Source: Hyphomicrobiales bacterium (GTDB taxonomy: Bacteria; Pseudomonadota; Alphaproteobacteria; Rhizobiales; Rhizobiaceae). From it: DNA of 64,000 nucleotides. Every line of letters starts with the position of its first letter. Positions within the stretch are counted from its first letter, which is position 1. The notes under the pieces were generated by a model. It worked only from the letters and a program-made list of their open reading frames with translations. It had not been told where the DNA came from and did no database searches. Where the stretch lies: positions 1,287 through 65,286 of the forward strand of contig UCII01000028.1 in NCBI GenBank assembly GCA_900472485.1. Reading direction: 5' to 3'. Positions 63,994-64,000 of this stretch are shown one piece after another. The translations under genes and the position numbers were made by a program.

Positions 63994-64000
63994 ATGACGT
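63994..64000 (+). CDS. Probable start of the next gene (folC expected), cut by window end
   Basis: ATG at 63994 with GGAGG six bases upstream; only two codons are visible. In rhizobia accD is commonly followed by folC (folylpolyglutamate synthase), so that is the expected identity. An alternative ATG in the same frame is at 63970. Confidence 0.3.

Overview
The window is about 60% GC and is a chromosomal segment of an alphaproteobacterium of the Rhizobiaceae (Rhizobium/Agrobacterium type). The evidence is the gene order dnaQ-coaE-aroE-maf-PPSR / hemE-hemJ-rho-mnmE-mnmG-rsmG-parA-parB-holA-lptE-leuS, the very large 1596-residue NAD-glutamate dehydrogenase, the DUF1013/TrcR regulator, the TimA adaptor and abundant rhizobial palindromic intergenic repeats. 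Nearly everything is core housekeeping DNA. I see no prophage, insertion sequence, CRISPR array, toxin-antitoxin pair, tRNA or rRNA gene.

Layout. 1-8.2 kb (mostly + strand): a sugar-phosphate isomerase-like protein, leuB, a PAP2 membrane phosphatase, an ArsR-type regulator with an SDR oxidoreductase, dps, asd and an MltB-like transglycosylase. 8.3-9.9 kb (- strand): beta-carbonic anhydrase and pyridoxal kinase. 10.2-16.4 kb (+): NAD-GDH and an MFS transporter. 16.5-22.5 kb (-): htpX, rsmB, a heparinase-like protein and purH. 22.7-27.8 kb: an SDHAF4-like protein, an alpha/beta hydrolase, acsA (-), trcR (+) and a YggS-type PLP protein (-). 28-32.1 kb (+): leuS-lptE-holA, tightly packed. 32.3-41.2 kb (-): the cell-cycle block hemE-hemJ-rho-mnmE-mnmG-rsmG-parA-parB.

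The most notable region is the roughly 390-bp gap between divergent hemE and the PPSR gene (41199-41587). It carries a perfect DnaA box, several near-perfect ones (two in a tight inverted repeat) and an AT-rich stretch. Its position matches the chromosomal origin described in Caulobacter and Sinorhizobium, so I call it oriC. Five strong parS-like ParB sites lie around it: at 34631 inside rsmG, 36632 and 36671 between mnmE and mnmG, 43052 at the aroE start, and 2596 downstream of leuB. Two weaker ones are at 7203 and 32149. The window therefore holds the origin, its ParABS system and the flanking replication genes (dnaQ, holA, gyrB).

41.6-64 kb: to the right of oriC come PPSR-maf-aroE-coaE-dnaQ (+), secB and fxsA (-), a compact timA-mltA-smr-XRE run (+), gyrB, a nitroreductase and a DUF2218 protein (-), a glutathionyl-hydroquinone reductase-like GST, a PLP decarboxylase, an FAH-family protein, an intracellular PHB depolymerase with a candidate PhaR-like operator, a DUF2852 protein, a YgjP-type metallopeptidase, and the operon trpF-trpB-trpA-accD running to the probable start of folC at the right edge. 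Three ~110-bp copies of one interspersed repeat and several GC-rich palindromic mosaic repeats fill intergenic gaps.

I looked for an undescribed system and found no convincing novel gene cluster. The items most worth following are the origin/parS architecture, parS sites embedded in coding sequence, the degenerate zinc ribbon of AccD, and a few inverted repeats in promoter regions.
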